DNA of 64,000 nt from Doryteuthis pealeii. Taxonomy: Eukaryota > Mollusca > Cephalopoda > Myopsida > Loliginidae. A program made the position numbers and the translations under genes. Below, piece after piece: positions 1-11,639 of the stretch. Positions within the stretch are counted from its first letter, which is position 1. Each line of letters opens with the position of its first letter. Below the pieces are notes generated by a model. It was not told the DNA's origin, searched no databases, and was given only the letters and a program-made list of their open reading frames with translations. Where the stretch lies: contig CM042139.1 of NCBI GenBank assembly GCA_023376005.1, positions 143,215,664 to 143,279,663 on the forward strand. Direction: 5' to 3'.

Positions 1-109
1 TCAGTCCTCATAAAGTGGAAATGGGAAGGTAGACATGTAGAAATTGGAATGGGCAGATACTAAGATCAAAAAGTTTAACAAATTCATTTCCTTGATGTAT
101 ATTTACCTC

Positions 110-385
110 ATACCCCACTTGTATGGGTTAGGCACAAGGCCCTATTAACGTGAGACCACCCATAATCCGAGACTTATGGGTGGCAGGTGGAAAAATTGCG
201 TCAATCCTGTCGGCATGCCACATCAAGGAGGTGCGCCTCAGGCCTGGGCAATAAACCCAGCCCTTCCCCTTTAAATCAATGGGGAAGGTATTGCCTGGGG
301 AGATAGCCCCCTGGGATCGACACTTATAATTTAACCTCTGGCAGGTCCAGCGGCCGAAACTCACTGGACCCCGGCTGAAGCCCCG
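110..385. repeat. interspersed repeat, family H, copy 1
   Basis: This GC-richer block resembles 17,925-18,185. Shared features are an 'aaggccctattaacgtgag'-like start, a 'cagcccttccccttt'-like middle and a 'gatagccccctgggatc'-like end. No coding capacity is convincing. It is an interspersed repeat of unknown class. The first 110 bases of the window show nothing recognisable. Confidence 0.55.
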
Positions 386-512
386 TTTGATTTTTTACAA
401 AATTTCCAAGTAAAAGCTTCTAAACAACTTGTAACCTTGTTTTATAAATATGATGAAAGAAAAGTAAATGCTACTATCATGTGACCATACAATTTAGAAA
501 TAAAGAAAAAAC

Positions 513-1053
513 TTGTATACTGGTACATCAAAATCAACATTTGATGTAGAAATAGACTGTCTTCTGTCTGAACTAGAAAATACAAAGAGGGAGAGAGTTA
601 TCTCAAATTTCCAAGATTTGTTCAGCACATCTTTTTCAAAACTGAATAAATACCTGGATGCTCACCCTGTATATAACTTTTACAAGGCATCTCGTCTGTT
701 TGATCCTAGACATCTACCTTGTATAAGCCATGACATTGATAGTTTTGCAGACATTAAGAACTTGCAAGATCATTCTACTGATCTTCTCGAAGAATTCCAA
801 ATTTATGTGAATTACAAGATGACTTAACATCCCAGCATTTTTGAATGCAAATAAGAGTAGATTTCCCCTTCTGGAACAGATTACCAATAAGGTCATATGG
901 ATGCCTGTTACCAGTTAAGATATTGAACATTCATTTTCTCAATATAAACATTTACTAAATAAACAACGTGAAAGTCTTACCCCTGAAAACACCAAGCAAC
1001 TTATAATGTTGTATTACAATGGAGATTTAGAAAAGAGATTTGAAGATTGCTAA
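513..1053 (+). pseudogene. hAT-like transposase C-terminal relic
   Basis: The reading frame from 513 to 827 is followed, after a frameshift near 827, by a second frame running to the TAA at 1051-1053. It contains an in-frame stop at 916-918. The second part reads SFSQYKHLLNKQRESLTPEN and then MLYYNGDLEKRF, which resembles the C-terminal dimerisation region of hAT-type transposases and the related CGGBP1-like family. Those proteins normally carry an N-terminal BED-type zinc finger and a catalytic core, and neither is visible upstream. The copy is broken by at least one frameshift and one stop, so it is a dead transposon gene. Family assignment is from motif resemblance only. Confidence 0.6.
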
Positions 1054-1730
1054 TTTCTTTATTTGGGAAATATCCAATTTTAAATTTCATGAGTATTTCA
1101 ACTTGAGATAAGTTTTTTAATTTAAATTTTGAATTAATATGTTAAATTTGGTTTTTATATTTTATTACAAAGATTCAATTATTATGGTTTAATTCCTGTT
1201 TTGTAAAATTTTAGTCAAAATGTTTGACTTTCTCAGATATTTATTGTTGAGATTCAAGTTATTTGCCGTTGATTCTTTAAATGTGATTTTTCTGTTAATT
1301 TTAATATTGCGAATCAATGATTATAAATCAAACTGGATCCCTTTACTTAAAAACACAAAAACAATCTAAATGTGTTCTTCCTTAAAGAAGGAAGCTCTGA
1401 TTAAAAGTTCTACCTCAAAGATAATTATGCACTGCAACATTTCATTGTTTAGTCATGTTACAGATTTATTTTTAAATATAATTTATTTTTGGACTTTCAT
1501 TTCACAATTTCAAAAAAAATTGTAGACATTTGCTATTTCTTTATATGTAATAAAACTTTGAATTATGCTTTTGTTTTCAGTTTTAATAATTATAGCAAAT
1601 TTTATTTCAATTTTTTTCACAAAATACTATAAAAATGGGAATTACCAAAAGTGGAAACGGAAAAAAACGGAATTGACTAAAAGTGGAAACGGAATTTAGA
1701 AAAATTTGAAACAGAAAATCGGGGGCCCTA
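1054..1730 (+). mobile_element. 3' non-coding part and terminus of the hAT-like element
   Basis: AT-rich non-coding DNA follows the transposase relic. It ends with repeated 'gtggaaacgga' words and 'cgggggcccta' at 1730. Read on the opposite strand, the end is TAGGGCCCCCG, which fits the hAT terminal consensus (C/T-A-G-N-G). A matching 5' end was not located. Confidence 0.4.
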
Positions 1731-1754
1731 TATATTATACTAAAAAAATTTGCA

Positions 1755-2160
1755 AAAATCTAGATTGACTGATTTTAATGGCATATCAACTTATCTAGGA
1801 TTATTTTATGCCTAGAGGTTAGGAAATCACATTCATTCTATGTTCCTATTTACATTATTTGTGTAGTTGTTTCTTAAGTATTTTTTGCACACGGCCCTAT
1901 TGAATATGAATAATTTTTAGACATTTGACCCATAGATGGGACACTAGCAGGTACTACCACTTCAGCTCAGTGGACCTGGAAGTAATGACAAGAAAAGGGG
2001 TAATCCACACTTACAAGAACCAGAGCCTCACCATCAGATGCAGTTTTGTGTCAAATCCAGGACACCACTATTTGGTTGGGTGGGGTGAGGGTCTTACCTC
2101 TCTGCAGGAGATATAGTTAGCATATTGTAAGCCCTGCTGATATAGCAGGGGAAAATCTTT
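1755..2160 (-). repeat. SINE-like repeat, family D, with common 3' tail
   Basis: The family D core is recognised by 'cccatagatgggac', 'ggtactaccact' and 'ctcaccatcagatgcagttt'. It is shared with 6,994-7,440, 9,885-9,965, 10,655-10,745, 13,375-13,500 and 60,060-60,600. On the minus strand it ends at 1755-1810 in the tail 'gttgatatgccattaaa' preceded by 'ggcataaaataat', the same tail found on other SINEs in this window. Confidence 0.6.
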
Positions 2161-4364
2161 AATTAAAATATATCCTGAAAATATACTGTAATTATTTATG
2201 AATAATATGCATTTAAACCTAAAAGCTAGAGGTGCGTATTATACATAAAAACTAAATATTACCCTTTCTTTTTGGACATACGTGTTGGCACATTCAGGAT
2301 GACATGACCAAAAGTAGGTTATATCTATAGTCCAAAGTAACTAATGAGTAACAAACACTTTTGTTTTATACCACTGAGGAGAAATAGTCACTGGAATGTG
2401 TCTTTCTTTATAATTTGTTTCTTCTATTGCTAACTTATTTTCACCAAAAGTGTTTTTATATTTTCGTGTGAACATGTTCTTGCCTTTGCTCTAAATACTG
2501 TAAATTTTGAGTTTTGAAACATTATATAAAGTTAAACTACATAAATTCTTATCTATAGTCGATACAAAGCAGATAAAAAAAAATTCAACATATAAACCTA
2601 GCTGCTACAAATTTCAAAAAGTCAATGTGTATCATACACAAGAGGTTTTTTTACAAAATTTCATAGCTAAAAGTTACAGGTGCATGTTATGCATGACTAA
2701 TTACGGTAACCAGTAAGAAATATTAATCAAATTATTATCTATGAAAAAGGAAATTGACATTCATATTACAATTTACATTTATTAGGAGTTAAGATTTATT
2801 TAGTTTACTAACTGCAACTCCAGTAACCCAAGAATTGGTTCTGACTCAGACTCCGCAGCTCTATTCATTATACAAACATAATAGAAAAAAAACAAGTTTT
2901 AATCCAAAAATAATAGAATTGAATATAAGTTAGCAGATTAAGTTAAAAATAAATAGAGAATAATGATAGTCCATTTTCTTTAGTCACATACAAAAGCCAC
3001 TGAGCTAACGAATGTAAGCTTAAAACATCAACAATAGACTTTTAGCAAAATACTAACATATAAAATGATTTGAAAAAAAGAAAAAGAAAAAAAGAAATAA
3101 AAAAAACAAGGCAGACCACAGCTGTGGTGTTTTATGCTGAATTTGTCAAATATATGTCACAGCCTTAGAAACCAAATCATGTAGCAGAGTTAATAGAAAA
3201 AAAAATATGCATTTGTTTCATTAGTGAATCAATTATTCCTTTCATATAAATAAGACTGCAGCACAATGAATGCCATGTATACGTTATGGTCATTCTAGAA
3301 ATGAAAATGGAAAAGGTTAGCATATTTTTCTGGGACAAGCCCTGGTGGGGCTAATATTACATAATGAATGGATAGGCAGAGCCTATCAGTATAGAGTAGT
3401 TTAAAATTAACGGTTTACTGGTGGGAAAATGTCACCTCATGGTCATCTGGAACAAGGTTGTACATTGGTTTAGAGGACCAGGCGACACAGGTAAAGTAGA
3501 GTTAGAATTTAGTAGAGTTGAGACAAGTGGTCTGAATGCAGATGTATTTTTCTATCTCTGCTCATGCATATGCATATTGAAAAGGTATTTAGGAGAGGAG
3601 GGAGGACGAAAGTGAATGTCTCCATGTTATTTTGTGATTAAAGAACATAAGATGGAACTCAGAGAGAGACACCTCCAGCTAAAGAGACATGCAACCTAAT
3701 ACGAAGAACAGAAACCCGATAGAAGCAAACATTAGAAGTGAATAAAAACCTGGTATATTACACTAATAACTTATTATTGGTGGCCATTTTTTTTCTACAA
3801 CTATACTCTGCTACCATAAATAAGTTGTGAAGTTGTCCAGCATGGATTACAGAGGCAAGTGAATGGTTTCCCTGTGAACAAACCACTAGCGGCTTTTAAG
3901 GGTGAACCCACTTCTAATCAACTAGTGGGACAGGCTGATTCAACAACATTTGCTAGCTAAGGGTTCAGTCCTTGGCAGGATCAGCATAAACAATCTCCAC
4001 AACAGTCATATGAAAGGTAGAAGAGAAGAGCATGGTTAAGAAGAATGATAGACCACACATTGTACATTTGGTGAGAAACCACCCTACAGCGATGGTTAAC
4101 AAGTTCATCTAAGGTAAGTAAAATATATCTTAAAGAAAAGGTGATATGATTTACATTTAATGATTCAAAAACAAACATTAGGCTTGAATTAGTCCAAGCT
4201 CTGTAATTATGCCCAGAGAAACATCTGTTGTTAGACAAGTTCTTATAGAACTAGTACTTACTTCTAAAAAAAAAAACTTTACCCTGATCTATCAACGCAG
4301 AGTCACCTTATACAAAACTAAATGACAAATTAACTCTCTCACAGAAAACTTTATATTATATTTG
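2161..4364. other. no recognisable feature
   Basis: About 2.2 kb of AT-rich DNA with only short chance open frames and no splice-bounded exon or repeat that I could match elsewhere in the window. Homopolymer A runs occur near 3,075-3,110. Confidence 0.5.
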
Positions 4365-4692
4365 CAGTGATGATGATAGCTTTTTAATTTAGTGTATCCT
4401 GAGACACACAGATTCGATTTGAATGAGTCCCCAGGAAATTTTATGGGTCCCAACTAAAGTTTCTTAATAAATTGCAGAGTTTTTATCTATGAACAACTAA
4501 AGTTGTTTAACCCCTACCTTGTACCTCCATACAGCGTAATTCGTTTCCAAGAAAATATTGAAATGTATTTACAGTTAGCTGGAAATGGTGGGTGAAGAAA
4601 AAAAACACTGGGATGCATGGATATGATTTTTCTGTGTCCTTTTAGGTTTTTATGCATCAGTGACACAGGGCGCATATCTATCAGCATCTCTG
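4365..4692 (-). mobile_element. MITE-like element, family E, copy 1
   Basis: This is a 328-bp element whose ends are imperfect inverted repeats: CAGTGATGATGATAG at the left, and CAGAGATGCTGATA read inward from the right. Related copies lie at 12,252-12,586 and 12,909-13,193. The termini fit the hAT pattern CAGRG. Flanks share a short word, tatttg against catttg, but a clean target duplication is not visible. Confidence 0.6.
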
Positions 4693-4879
4693 CATTTGTA
4701 TCATTAGACAAATCACCTTTAAAAAGTATCGGAGTGTTCCATCACACCAATAAAAAAGAAAGACAAAAAAGAAACTGAAATAAAAGTTATGGAAAATGTG
4801 AAAACAAAAATCACAGATGCCTACAGTCTACCTTTTCTTTATCATTAAGTAAAAAAGAACAAACTTCTCTAAAATCAAG

Positions 4880-5215
4880 AAATGCTGTGAAAGACCTTGA
4901 CACTTTGATCAGAGCAATGAAAGAGAAGTTGAAATATGCTAGGTACTCTGAAAAGGTACAGATTTTAAATATTGCATCCAAATCTTGGTCAGTAGAAAAA
5001 AAAAAAATTGCTAAATATTTTGAAGTTTCTAAATTATTTAGTCTGATGTCTCTATGTTTGGACATGCTAGTAAAACAGCATGGACGTTGGCAGCCATTGA
5101 AGAAATAAGTAAAGGAAAGAAAGGAGGAGAGACAACCCCATCTGATGAAGACCCAGTATACAACAGTTGTACACGGTGGTTTAAAAATATTCTCATCCCT
5201 ACATATTGTTTTAAC
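4880..5215 (+). pseudogene. relic of a repeated helix-turn-helix-like gene family
   Basis: Two overlapping frames (4,887-5,108 and 5,054-5,236) carry the words SEKVQILNIASKSWSVEKKK and EVSKLF. I associate them with an uncharacterised, highly repeated invertebrate family in which 'SEKVQIL...SWS' precedes a sequence-specific-binding-like helix. The frame breaks near 5,080 and the rest of the usual protein is absent. The name is by resemblance only. Confidence 0.4.
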
Positions 5216-5269
5216 TTCCATTATTTTTTGTTTTAATATTTTAATATATAATATCATCAATTATATTAT

Positions 5270-5270
5270 A

Positions 5271-5303
<33 letters not shown>
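5270..5303. repeat. (AAT)n microsatellite
   Basis: About eleven perfect AAT/ATA units. Confidence 0.95.
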
Positions 5304-5304
<1 letters not shown>

Positions 5305-5639
5305 TAGAATAAACATCCTACTCTATGTAGAAATCCAATTTCCGTCAAATTGGCAGACAAGGCAACAAGGAAGCCATAACCCAATACGGATTTTACCTTG
5401 TTGCAAGCCTACTGCAAAATGACAGGTTATTTATAAAACACCATAACACCACAGAAACCAAGCAGCCAAACAGAACTCAAAGAATGGAATCACCCAAATA
5501 CATGAATGGAGTATTCCTGAGTTCCATAAGTACCAGCTGTTTTGGGCATTAGTTCAGTTGTGCTTAGCTAGTTGCTCTTGTCCAAATCAACAGTATACTG
5601 ACTGACTGACTTGAACAAATGATAATACTATTGAGACCA

Positions 5640-5860
5640 TCTAGACAACTGCATTGCTGCAATCGGCTAATAATGGTGAAGATGAAGGAAAATGAAAAGA
5701 TAGATAAATACCTAGACCTTGCTAGAGAATTGAAAAATTTGTGGAATATGAGGGTGAAAGTGATACCAACAGTAGTTGCGGTACTTGGAACAGTCCCCAA
5801 AAGCTTAGAAAAAAGACTAGAGGAACTGGATTTATTTTATGTAATTATAGTTGATTAATT
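5640..5860 (+). pseudogene. LINE reverse transcriptase C-terminal fragment
   Basis: The frame reads NEKIDKYLDLARELKNLWNM, then VKVIPTVVAVLGTVPKSLEK. This is a pattern I recognise as the C-terminal tail of open frames from invertebrate non-LTR retrotransposons (EK-I-KY-DL...W...VIP-V-GALG). Everything upstream is missing, as expected for a 5'-truncated LINE insertion. The fragment ends in a stop at 5,856-5,858. Confidence 0.55.
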
Positions 5861-6300
5861 TGGAGTGACCACCCTGTACTTATTAATTCCTTAATATTAC
5901 TATGATTCTATTCAACTTCAATTCTTAATGCTTCTAGTTCTATGATAAGTGTAAATTTTACATTTAATGATACAATAATTATTTTAATATTTTCAAAGTC
6001 TTCTTATCCCATTTCATAGCAAGATGTTACTTAATGAAACAATTCAATAGACTATTGAATTGAATCTTAAAAGAGAAACAATTCATACACATCTACAATA
6101 ACAAATAGTAACAGATGCTTTGATCTAGTAATGAATATTACAAATATATATCTAAATATGAATAAACAAAAAAAAAATTTCACCTAGATGAACATGCAAA
6201 AAAAAATTTTTTTCATTAATCTAATAGGGTTTTTTAATGAAAAAAAGAGTCCGCATCACAGTTTTAAGGTAGTTTCTTTCCTAACTTACACAAAGGTTTT
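5861..6300. other. no recognisable feature
   Basis: AT-rich sequence without matched repeats or convincing exons. Confidence 0.4.
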
Positions 6301-6304
6301 ATAC

Positions 6305-6480
6305 AGAAGCACTTGTAGTGTAATGGTTACCGTCGTGGGAAATAGACACAGCCAGCAGAATGTTTGTGTAGTATCTAGCTTTTTCTCTAAACATTTTGTT
6401 AGAGTCCAAGTGGTGCAGCTATACAGTAGCATTAACATGGCTATAGCTTGGAAGAATTCTTACTTTATCTAATCAGACCA
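6305..6480 (+). repeat. tRNA-like SINE head joined to family C repeat part
   Basis: It begins with 'cacttgtagtgtaatggtta', resembling a tRNA D-arm/box A region as in the family B SINEs. It then runs into 'tagctttttctctaaacattttgt', which matches the distal part of family C repeats (compare 58,070-58,090). No intact tRNA can be folded. Confidence 0.45.
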
Positions 6481-6875
6481 AATTTATATCATGTGCAAAA
6501 TTCAACACTTTATATTATTCATGATTTCATAATAATTCTTATTACAAAAAAGATTTCAAGTTTTTCAAACAAGAAAAAAAAACTTATAAGTGCAGTTCAA
6601 ATAATAGAAGCCTTACATTAATATCTAATAAGCTTAGTGGAAGATGAGGGGAATGGGGGTTTAGAAAAGCAGTATTAGACCAATCTACTAAGTGGCAAAA
6701 AGACCTTGCAGCCTTACCTATTTTCTATATATAAAAGAAAGATTCAGTATATCTGTCAGTCTGTCTGGATTTATGTTTTTACAACCAAGCACATGTCCTT
6801 TTATAAAGGAAAATTGGTTTGGTTTGTTTTATGGCATATCAATCTCAGTGGGTCATTTAATGCTGACAAAGTTTT

Positions 6876-6993
6876 GAAATAAATTGATTCTTAATGGTTA
6901 TTCAATTTTTTTATAAACACATTTTTCTATTTAAGAAATAAATTGATTCTTAATGGTTATTCAATTTTTTTATAAACACATTTTTCTATTTAA
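6876..6993. repeat. 59-bp tandem duplication
   Basis: Two essentially identical 59-bp units beginning 'gaaataaattgattcttaat' lie head to tail at 6,876 and 6,935. The second abuts the family D repeat. Confidence 0.9.
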
Positions 6994-7440
6994 CCCATAG
7001 ATGGGACGCTAACAGGTACTACCACTCCGGGTCAGAGTGGACTAGGGAGTAATGGTGATGAAAGGGTGCTCCATATTCTCCAGAACTGGAACCTCACCAT
7101 CAGATAGAGTTTAATGTGATACCCAAGACATGAAGACCCTCAGCCACCACCTTCTAGCACATATATGATAAAAAGGGTTGGGGCAATCATATAGGTGATA
7201 GGGCTTGACATGACCAGCCAATTGATCAGAGGGGGAGGGCTTCTCCGACTGCCTGTCTAGCCTAATTAAGGGTCTAAGTGGAGTGTTGCATGACATTTCG
7301 TCCTAAAGCATCATGGGTCACCACCCATGGCCAACAGGTGGCCCAATTGGGGGGGGGTCTAACCCCTCTGCGGAGGTGCAGTCGGTATATTCTAAAACCC
7401 CAGCTGACAGGGCTAAGGAAAATTGGTGGAGACTAGCAAA
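6994..7440 (-). repeat. SINE-like repeat, family D
   Basis: It matches 60,060-60,600 in opposite orientation. Shared words include 'cccatagatgggac', 'gggtcagagtggact', 'tctgcggaggtgcag' and 'ccagctgacagggct'. Its minus-strand 3' tail is replaced by the 59-bp tandem duplication. Confidence 0.6.
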
Positions 7441-7640
7441 GAAAATCCACACCCTATTTCTGTTCAAGATGAGGTTAAAAACCTTTTTACCCCTTATTTT
7501 CCAAAAGAAAAGGTAAATAAAAATATAATAAGCATATAAATAAATGATATATTAAAAAATTAATTCAAAAAATGATTGAAAAATAAAACAAATTATTAAA
7601 GTATAAAACATAATAAAAGACAAATAAAAGAAAAAAAAAT
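7430..7640. repeat. interspersed repeat, family F, copy 1
   Basis: It shares a long similar stretch with 26,510-26,740: 'ccctattt(c/t)tgttcaa', 'cattttccaaaagaaaag' and 'aataaaacaaattaataaa'-like runs. Class unknown. Confidence 0.5.
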
Positions 7641-8136
7641 ACAAACAATAATAATAAAAATAAGCAGCTTAAAAACAAGAATAATATATAAAGAATAAAA
7701 GATAATAAAAAAATATATATAGAAAAAGAAGTTTTATTAATCTATATATAAATAAAGATAAGAGATTTATTTTTAATTTTTCAAATAGCAGGCAACACTG
7801 GGTAGCACTGATAGAAAAAAAATCAGCATTTAATATCCAGGCTTTTCTATCTCAACTCAAACACCAACCACTGATTTCAATGATGTGGACATTGTAATTA
7901 AAGAAATGAAAATGTTTGTAAAGAGCATTAATCATGAAAATATGGCAAATCCCAATATTTGTGAATATCAGAAATTATTTATAGATTAGTATAAAAAGCT
8001 TTTTTTTTTATTCTTATTTTAGAGGGTCAGACTCCAAAAGCAAGTCGCTTGCAGTCTTATACTCTACCTTACAATACAAATACCAGACATTATTAGTCAC
8101 TAAAAAGATGAAAAATAAACTAAAAAAATTGTTATA

Positions 8137-8140
<4 letters not shown>
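7641..8140. other. AT-rich DNA, nothing recognised
   Basis: A-rich and T-rich runs and no matched repeat. Confidence 0.4.

Positions 8141-8170
<30 letters not shown>
8141..8170. repeat. (GA)n microsatellite
   Basis: About fifteen GA units. Confidence 0.95.
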
Positions 8171-8173
<3 letters not shown>

Positions 8174-8544
8174 GGGTGGGGGTAGAGAGAGACACCCAGC
8201 CATGAATCCTATTCGCCATGGAAATATGTGCAGAGTTAAATGAATGGACAGGTCAGAAAGGTGACTAGATTAATTGTGCATAAAACCTGAATAAACACTG
8301 AACAGTTTTTATCATATTTTTTGTTCTTTTTTTTTTTTTAAACAGATGGCTACTTAAAGTATATTAGAATAGCATATATACAATTTGTAACAGTAATTAT
8401 TCTAGTGAGTTTTCAAGGCTGAAAGCTGAATCAGAAAACTCCAGGAAAATAGTAAATGTTTAATTTTAAAGGCTTAAACTGTCATATTAAATAATGCATT
8501 GTAAAATAATATATCTCTCTGAATTTTTTAGATGAGGCTTGTTA

Positions 8545-8765
8545 ATTTGGATTATTCGGACTATTGTCCTCATCTTTATTGTTATCTGTACAACGTTTCG
8601 GCCAAGGTGCACCCAGCCTTCTTCAGGTATTTCTTGTCAGACTCGGGAACCTTCTTGTCGTAATCGGGAGCCATCACAGAACTTTGAATCCAACCCTTTA
8701 TTCAATCCACGGGGGTATCCTATTCTCATTCTGCTAACTATAGCTGGGTACAAATGTTAAGCTAA
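8545..8765 (-). repeat. retroelement 3'-end-like repeat
   Basis: The minus strand contains 'ctgaagaaggctgggtgcac' followed by 'ccgaaacgttgtac' and then 'aataaa'. This arrangement is common at the 3' ends of LINE or Penelope-like elements in animals. The block is GC-richer than its surroundings. I see only one copy in this window, so assignment is tentative. Confidence 0.35.
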
Positions 8766-8774
8766 TTATTATTC

Positions 8775-8880
8775 TGTGTTACTGTTGCCCTTGACCAGGA
8801 TTGAACCTGCAGCCTAGAGATAACTGTGACTTAAAACTGTATTAACTCAACATCTATATCCACTACACTATGTGTCCAAT
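8775..8880 (-). repeat. tRNA-like SINE fragment
   Basis: The minus strand reads 'cacatagtgtagtggatata' and later 'caggttcaatcctggtcaag'. The second word matches a pol III box B (GGTTCRANYCC), so a degenerate tRNA-derived SINE head is likely. Confidence 0.5.
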
Positions 8881-8904
8881 TAATGTAAAATAAAGTATTC
8901 AGAC

Positions 8905-8975
8905 ATTTTAGATTGATTGATTGATTGATTTAATCACATGTCAACCCATCTAGGGCTATTTTATGCCTAGGTAAT
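8905..8975 (-). repeat. SINE common tail
   Basis: It contains a (GATT)n run followed on the plus strand by 'gtcaacccatctagggctat' and 'tttatgcctagg'. This is the complement of the shared SINE tail (ggcataaaata...gggttgac). The body of the element is missing or diverged. Confidence 0.5.
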
Positions 8976-9074
8976 CATGTTCATTTATATTTACATTTTT
9001 CATGAACATGTTTCTAAAGAGTTTTTTTACACTCAGTTATATATCAATACAAATAATTAGCACATATTTGTATG

Positions 9075-9430
9075 GTTTCAATTATTTCTATGACATCATC
9101 AAGTCATACCAACAGCATGGATCTCCATGACTCTTCCTTACCACCCATCCCTATCAGCCACCATTTATGGGAGGTTTTCTGCGCAGCATCCAGTGTCCAT
9201 GCAGGGCTAACTGATGCAGATTTTTGCTGGCCGACCTACACTGGTGTGTCCATGTGTATGTGCCCACAGGTGAATGTCACTTATGAGCTCCTTCTTGTTT
9301 TTCCAGCATGTCTTGTACATCTTACCCAGATGGTTTGTGTGATAGGAGGCAAGTGACTATACAGCTGCTCTTTTGTGGGGTGCTGCTTACAGGATTTGTT
9401 CAAGACAGCACACAGCATCTTTGTACAGTT
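9075..9430 (+). repeat. interspersed repeat, family C, copy 1
   Basis: Diagnostic words are 'gactcttccttaccacccat', 'cagcatccagtgtccatgca', 'ggtgtgtccatgtgtatg' and 'ggtgctgcttacaggatttg'. Similar blocks occur at 9,525-9,790, 50,388-50,630, 51,745-51,850, 57,690-58,090 and 63,395-63,680 (plus), and 17,515-17,770 (minus). Most copies start near a CATCATCATC run. No coding frame is shared among copies, so it is a non-coding interspersed repeat of unknown class. Confidence 0.65.
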
Positions 9431-9524
9431 CCTATCTACTAATAATTAAATAGTTTCAAGTAATTAAATAAGTCATTTGTTTGCACCAAGTTGTATGGTT
9501 TCAAATAACTAATGATAATCCTTC

Positions 9525-9790
9525 ATCATCATCATCAAAGTGTGCTGGCAGCATAGATTCCTTTGACTCACTCTCACCAACTATCCCTATCAGTTATCAC
9601 TCTTCATAATTCCTCTAGACAGCATCCAGTGTCCACACAGAGATAATGGATGTAACTTTTTGCTTGTCAGCCAACACAAGTGTGTCCATGTGTAAGACAC
9701 TTATAAGTCCTCCCCTTACTTCTCAAGCAGTGCCCAACATGTCTTGTCTATCTTACTTAGAATAGATGGTTTGTGCAATGGGAGGTAAGT
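9525..9790 (+). repeat. interspersed repeat, family C, copy 2
   Basis: It starts with (CATCAT)n, then 'aagtgtgctggcagcat', and continues with the same order of words as copy 1. Confidence 0.65.
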
Positions 9791-9884
9791 GGCCATACAT
9801 CTACTGTAACTATTCTAAATACAAATAATTTGCAGTTATATAGCATCAAGTATTTTTATCAAATACAAATAATTTTTGAAAAGA

Positions 9885-9965
9885 TCTATTTGACCCATAA
9901 AAAGGACTTACCAGATCTCAAGAACTGGAGTTTCACTATCAGATGCAGTTTAGTGTCATCATAGC
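9885..9965 (-). repeat. SINE-like repeat, family D fragment
   Basis: It carries 'gacccataaaa...ggac' and 'tcactatcagatgcagttta', matching the family D core. Confidence 0.5.
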
Positions 9966-9984
9966 CAAAACAACCCTTCTGTGC

Positions 9985-10205
9985 ATTCCATTGTGGTTCT
10001 AATGGTTAGCAAGGAAGTCTTACAGATCTCATTGAATCCTCACTGGATGCCTCATACTTGAAACCTTGTGAACGGGTTGTGTAAATACGGCATTCCATCA
10101 GAGTGTAATGGTTTGCAAGCTAGACTCGCAGATCCATTACTACTGAATAGTGACTTCAATCCTCACTGGATGCTCCATACTTGTAACACTGTATCACATC
10201 TGACC
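9985..10205 (+). repeat. two tandem tRNA-like SINE fragments
   Basis: Two similar units each carry 'taatggttagcaagga'/'taatggtttgcaagct', then 'caatcctcactggatg' and 'cttg(a/t)aac'. They resemble partial tRNA-derived heads in tandem. Confidence 0.4.
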
Positions 10206-10334
10206 CATAGTGAACTCTAATAAGAATGTTCTCTGGGGGGGCACAGTTAAATCCAACGCTTTTACTCTCCCAGCAATGCTGCACTCTTCTAACCAACACT
10301 ATCAAAATATCTTGTCTCTCATCCACTCGTCACC

Positions 10335-10650
10335 ACAGCCAAAATGCTACTGCAAGCTTTTCTGCCGGTTTGTGAGGGCTGGTCAATAAATACACAATTA
10401 CAGTGTTCATCCGGGCTCCTTACTCTGACCTGCCCATGCAGCACGTGCGACACTAATCGTCACGCGTCAATCCTTCACATCCGGGCCACTCTGGATAGTT
10501 TAGCAATTCCCATGCGTCAAGCCACGACTCACGATCAGGAGAATGCAAGTTAAATCTCCCCACTCGCCTCTGATCTCATTCTGCATGCCAAACACAGTCG
10601 TGCACGCTTCGAACTACTACGTTCGTGGTTTCTCTCGCCACATGAATAGG
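10335..10650 (+). repeat. interspersed repeat, family F (GC-rich part)
   Basis: It shares 'gccacgactcacgatcagga', 'ctccccact', 'cattctgcatgcca' and 'tctctcgcca' with 26,290-26,470. Box B-like words in both copies suggest a pol III origin, which I could not confirm. Confidence 0.5.
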
Positions 10651-10654
10651 TTGG

Positions 10655-10745
10655 GTAAATACCTACCCAGGAGACATCTTCTTGAGGGAGTCTCTGCAGG
10701 GGATAGTCAGTGTATTCTAAGCCCCACCAACAGGGTGGAAACATT
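10655..10745 (-). repeat. SINE-like repeat, family D fragment
   Basis: 'gtattctaagccccaccaac' and 'tctctgcaggggatagtcag' match family D at 13,440-13,500. Confidence 0.5.
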
Positions 10746-11218
10746 TTTGGTAAGTTTGTTCAAGAATTAAAATAGATTGATGAATGATCAAAAATATCTT
10801 AAATATCAAACAATGAACAAAGCTCGTTAACCACATTAATTAAATCAAATTAGCTAGTCCTGTCACAGAAATCAATACTGAAATCAAAATTACCAAACCA
10901 CCCAACTCTAATAAGAAATATTTTTTCAATAATAATATCAGCTCCTTTAATGTTACAAATAATTTTGTTTGGGTCTTTTTGTAATGAATATTTTATCCAA
11001 CTCTTTCAGTTGGTAGTTAAACTACTGTGGTTAGCTGATATTAATACTCTATGACAATGAAGAACTCATTTATTTTTATGACAACTTGCAGGTGTAGTTC
11101 CCTGGTTAGAACACTGAACAGGAGATTTATAAATTTGTAACCATCATAAATTCCCATCGTTTCACTGAAAAGCAGTTTGTTCGAAAACAATATGCACAGT
11201 CAATAACTATAAATAATC
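10746..11218. other. no recognisable feature
   Basis: AT-rich, without matched repeats. Confidence 0.4.
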
Positions 11219-11445
11219 ACAAATTTATAAACATACAGTCAAAGACATCATTATTGACACACTTCCATTTTTTGCTATATTTTCAGAAATAAAGTCACAA
11301 ATTTATAGACATATAGTCAAAGTCCCCATTATTGACACACTTTCACATTTTGCTATATTTTCAGAAGTCACAAATTTATAAACATATAGTCAAAGTCCCC
11401 ATTATTGACACACTTTCATTTTTAGCTATATTTTCAGAAATAAAT
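11219..11445. repeat. three-unit tandem repeat, ~75 bp
   Basis: Three units begin 'cacaaatttata(a/g)acata' at about 11,219, 11,296 and 11,367. Each ends 'gctatattttcagaa'. Unit spacing is about 77 and 71 bases. Confidence 0.85.
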
Positions 11446-11610
11446 AAAAATAACCAAATGTATAAACTTATTTCATCATTTGCTATTCTTGTTGTATACT
11501 GGATCTGGACTTTGATAAAAGTTGACAAACATTTATATATAAAAATATAATTTATATTTTTATTCTCTGAATTGTGACAAATGAATAGAGAGTCAAAGAG
11601 GTTAAGATTG

Positions 11611-11632
11611 CACACACACACACACACACACA
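11611..11632. repeat. (CA)n microsatellite
   Basis: About eleven CA units. Confidence 0.95.
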
Positions 11633-11639
11633 TGGAGAG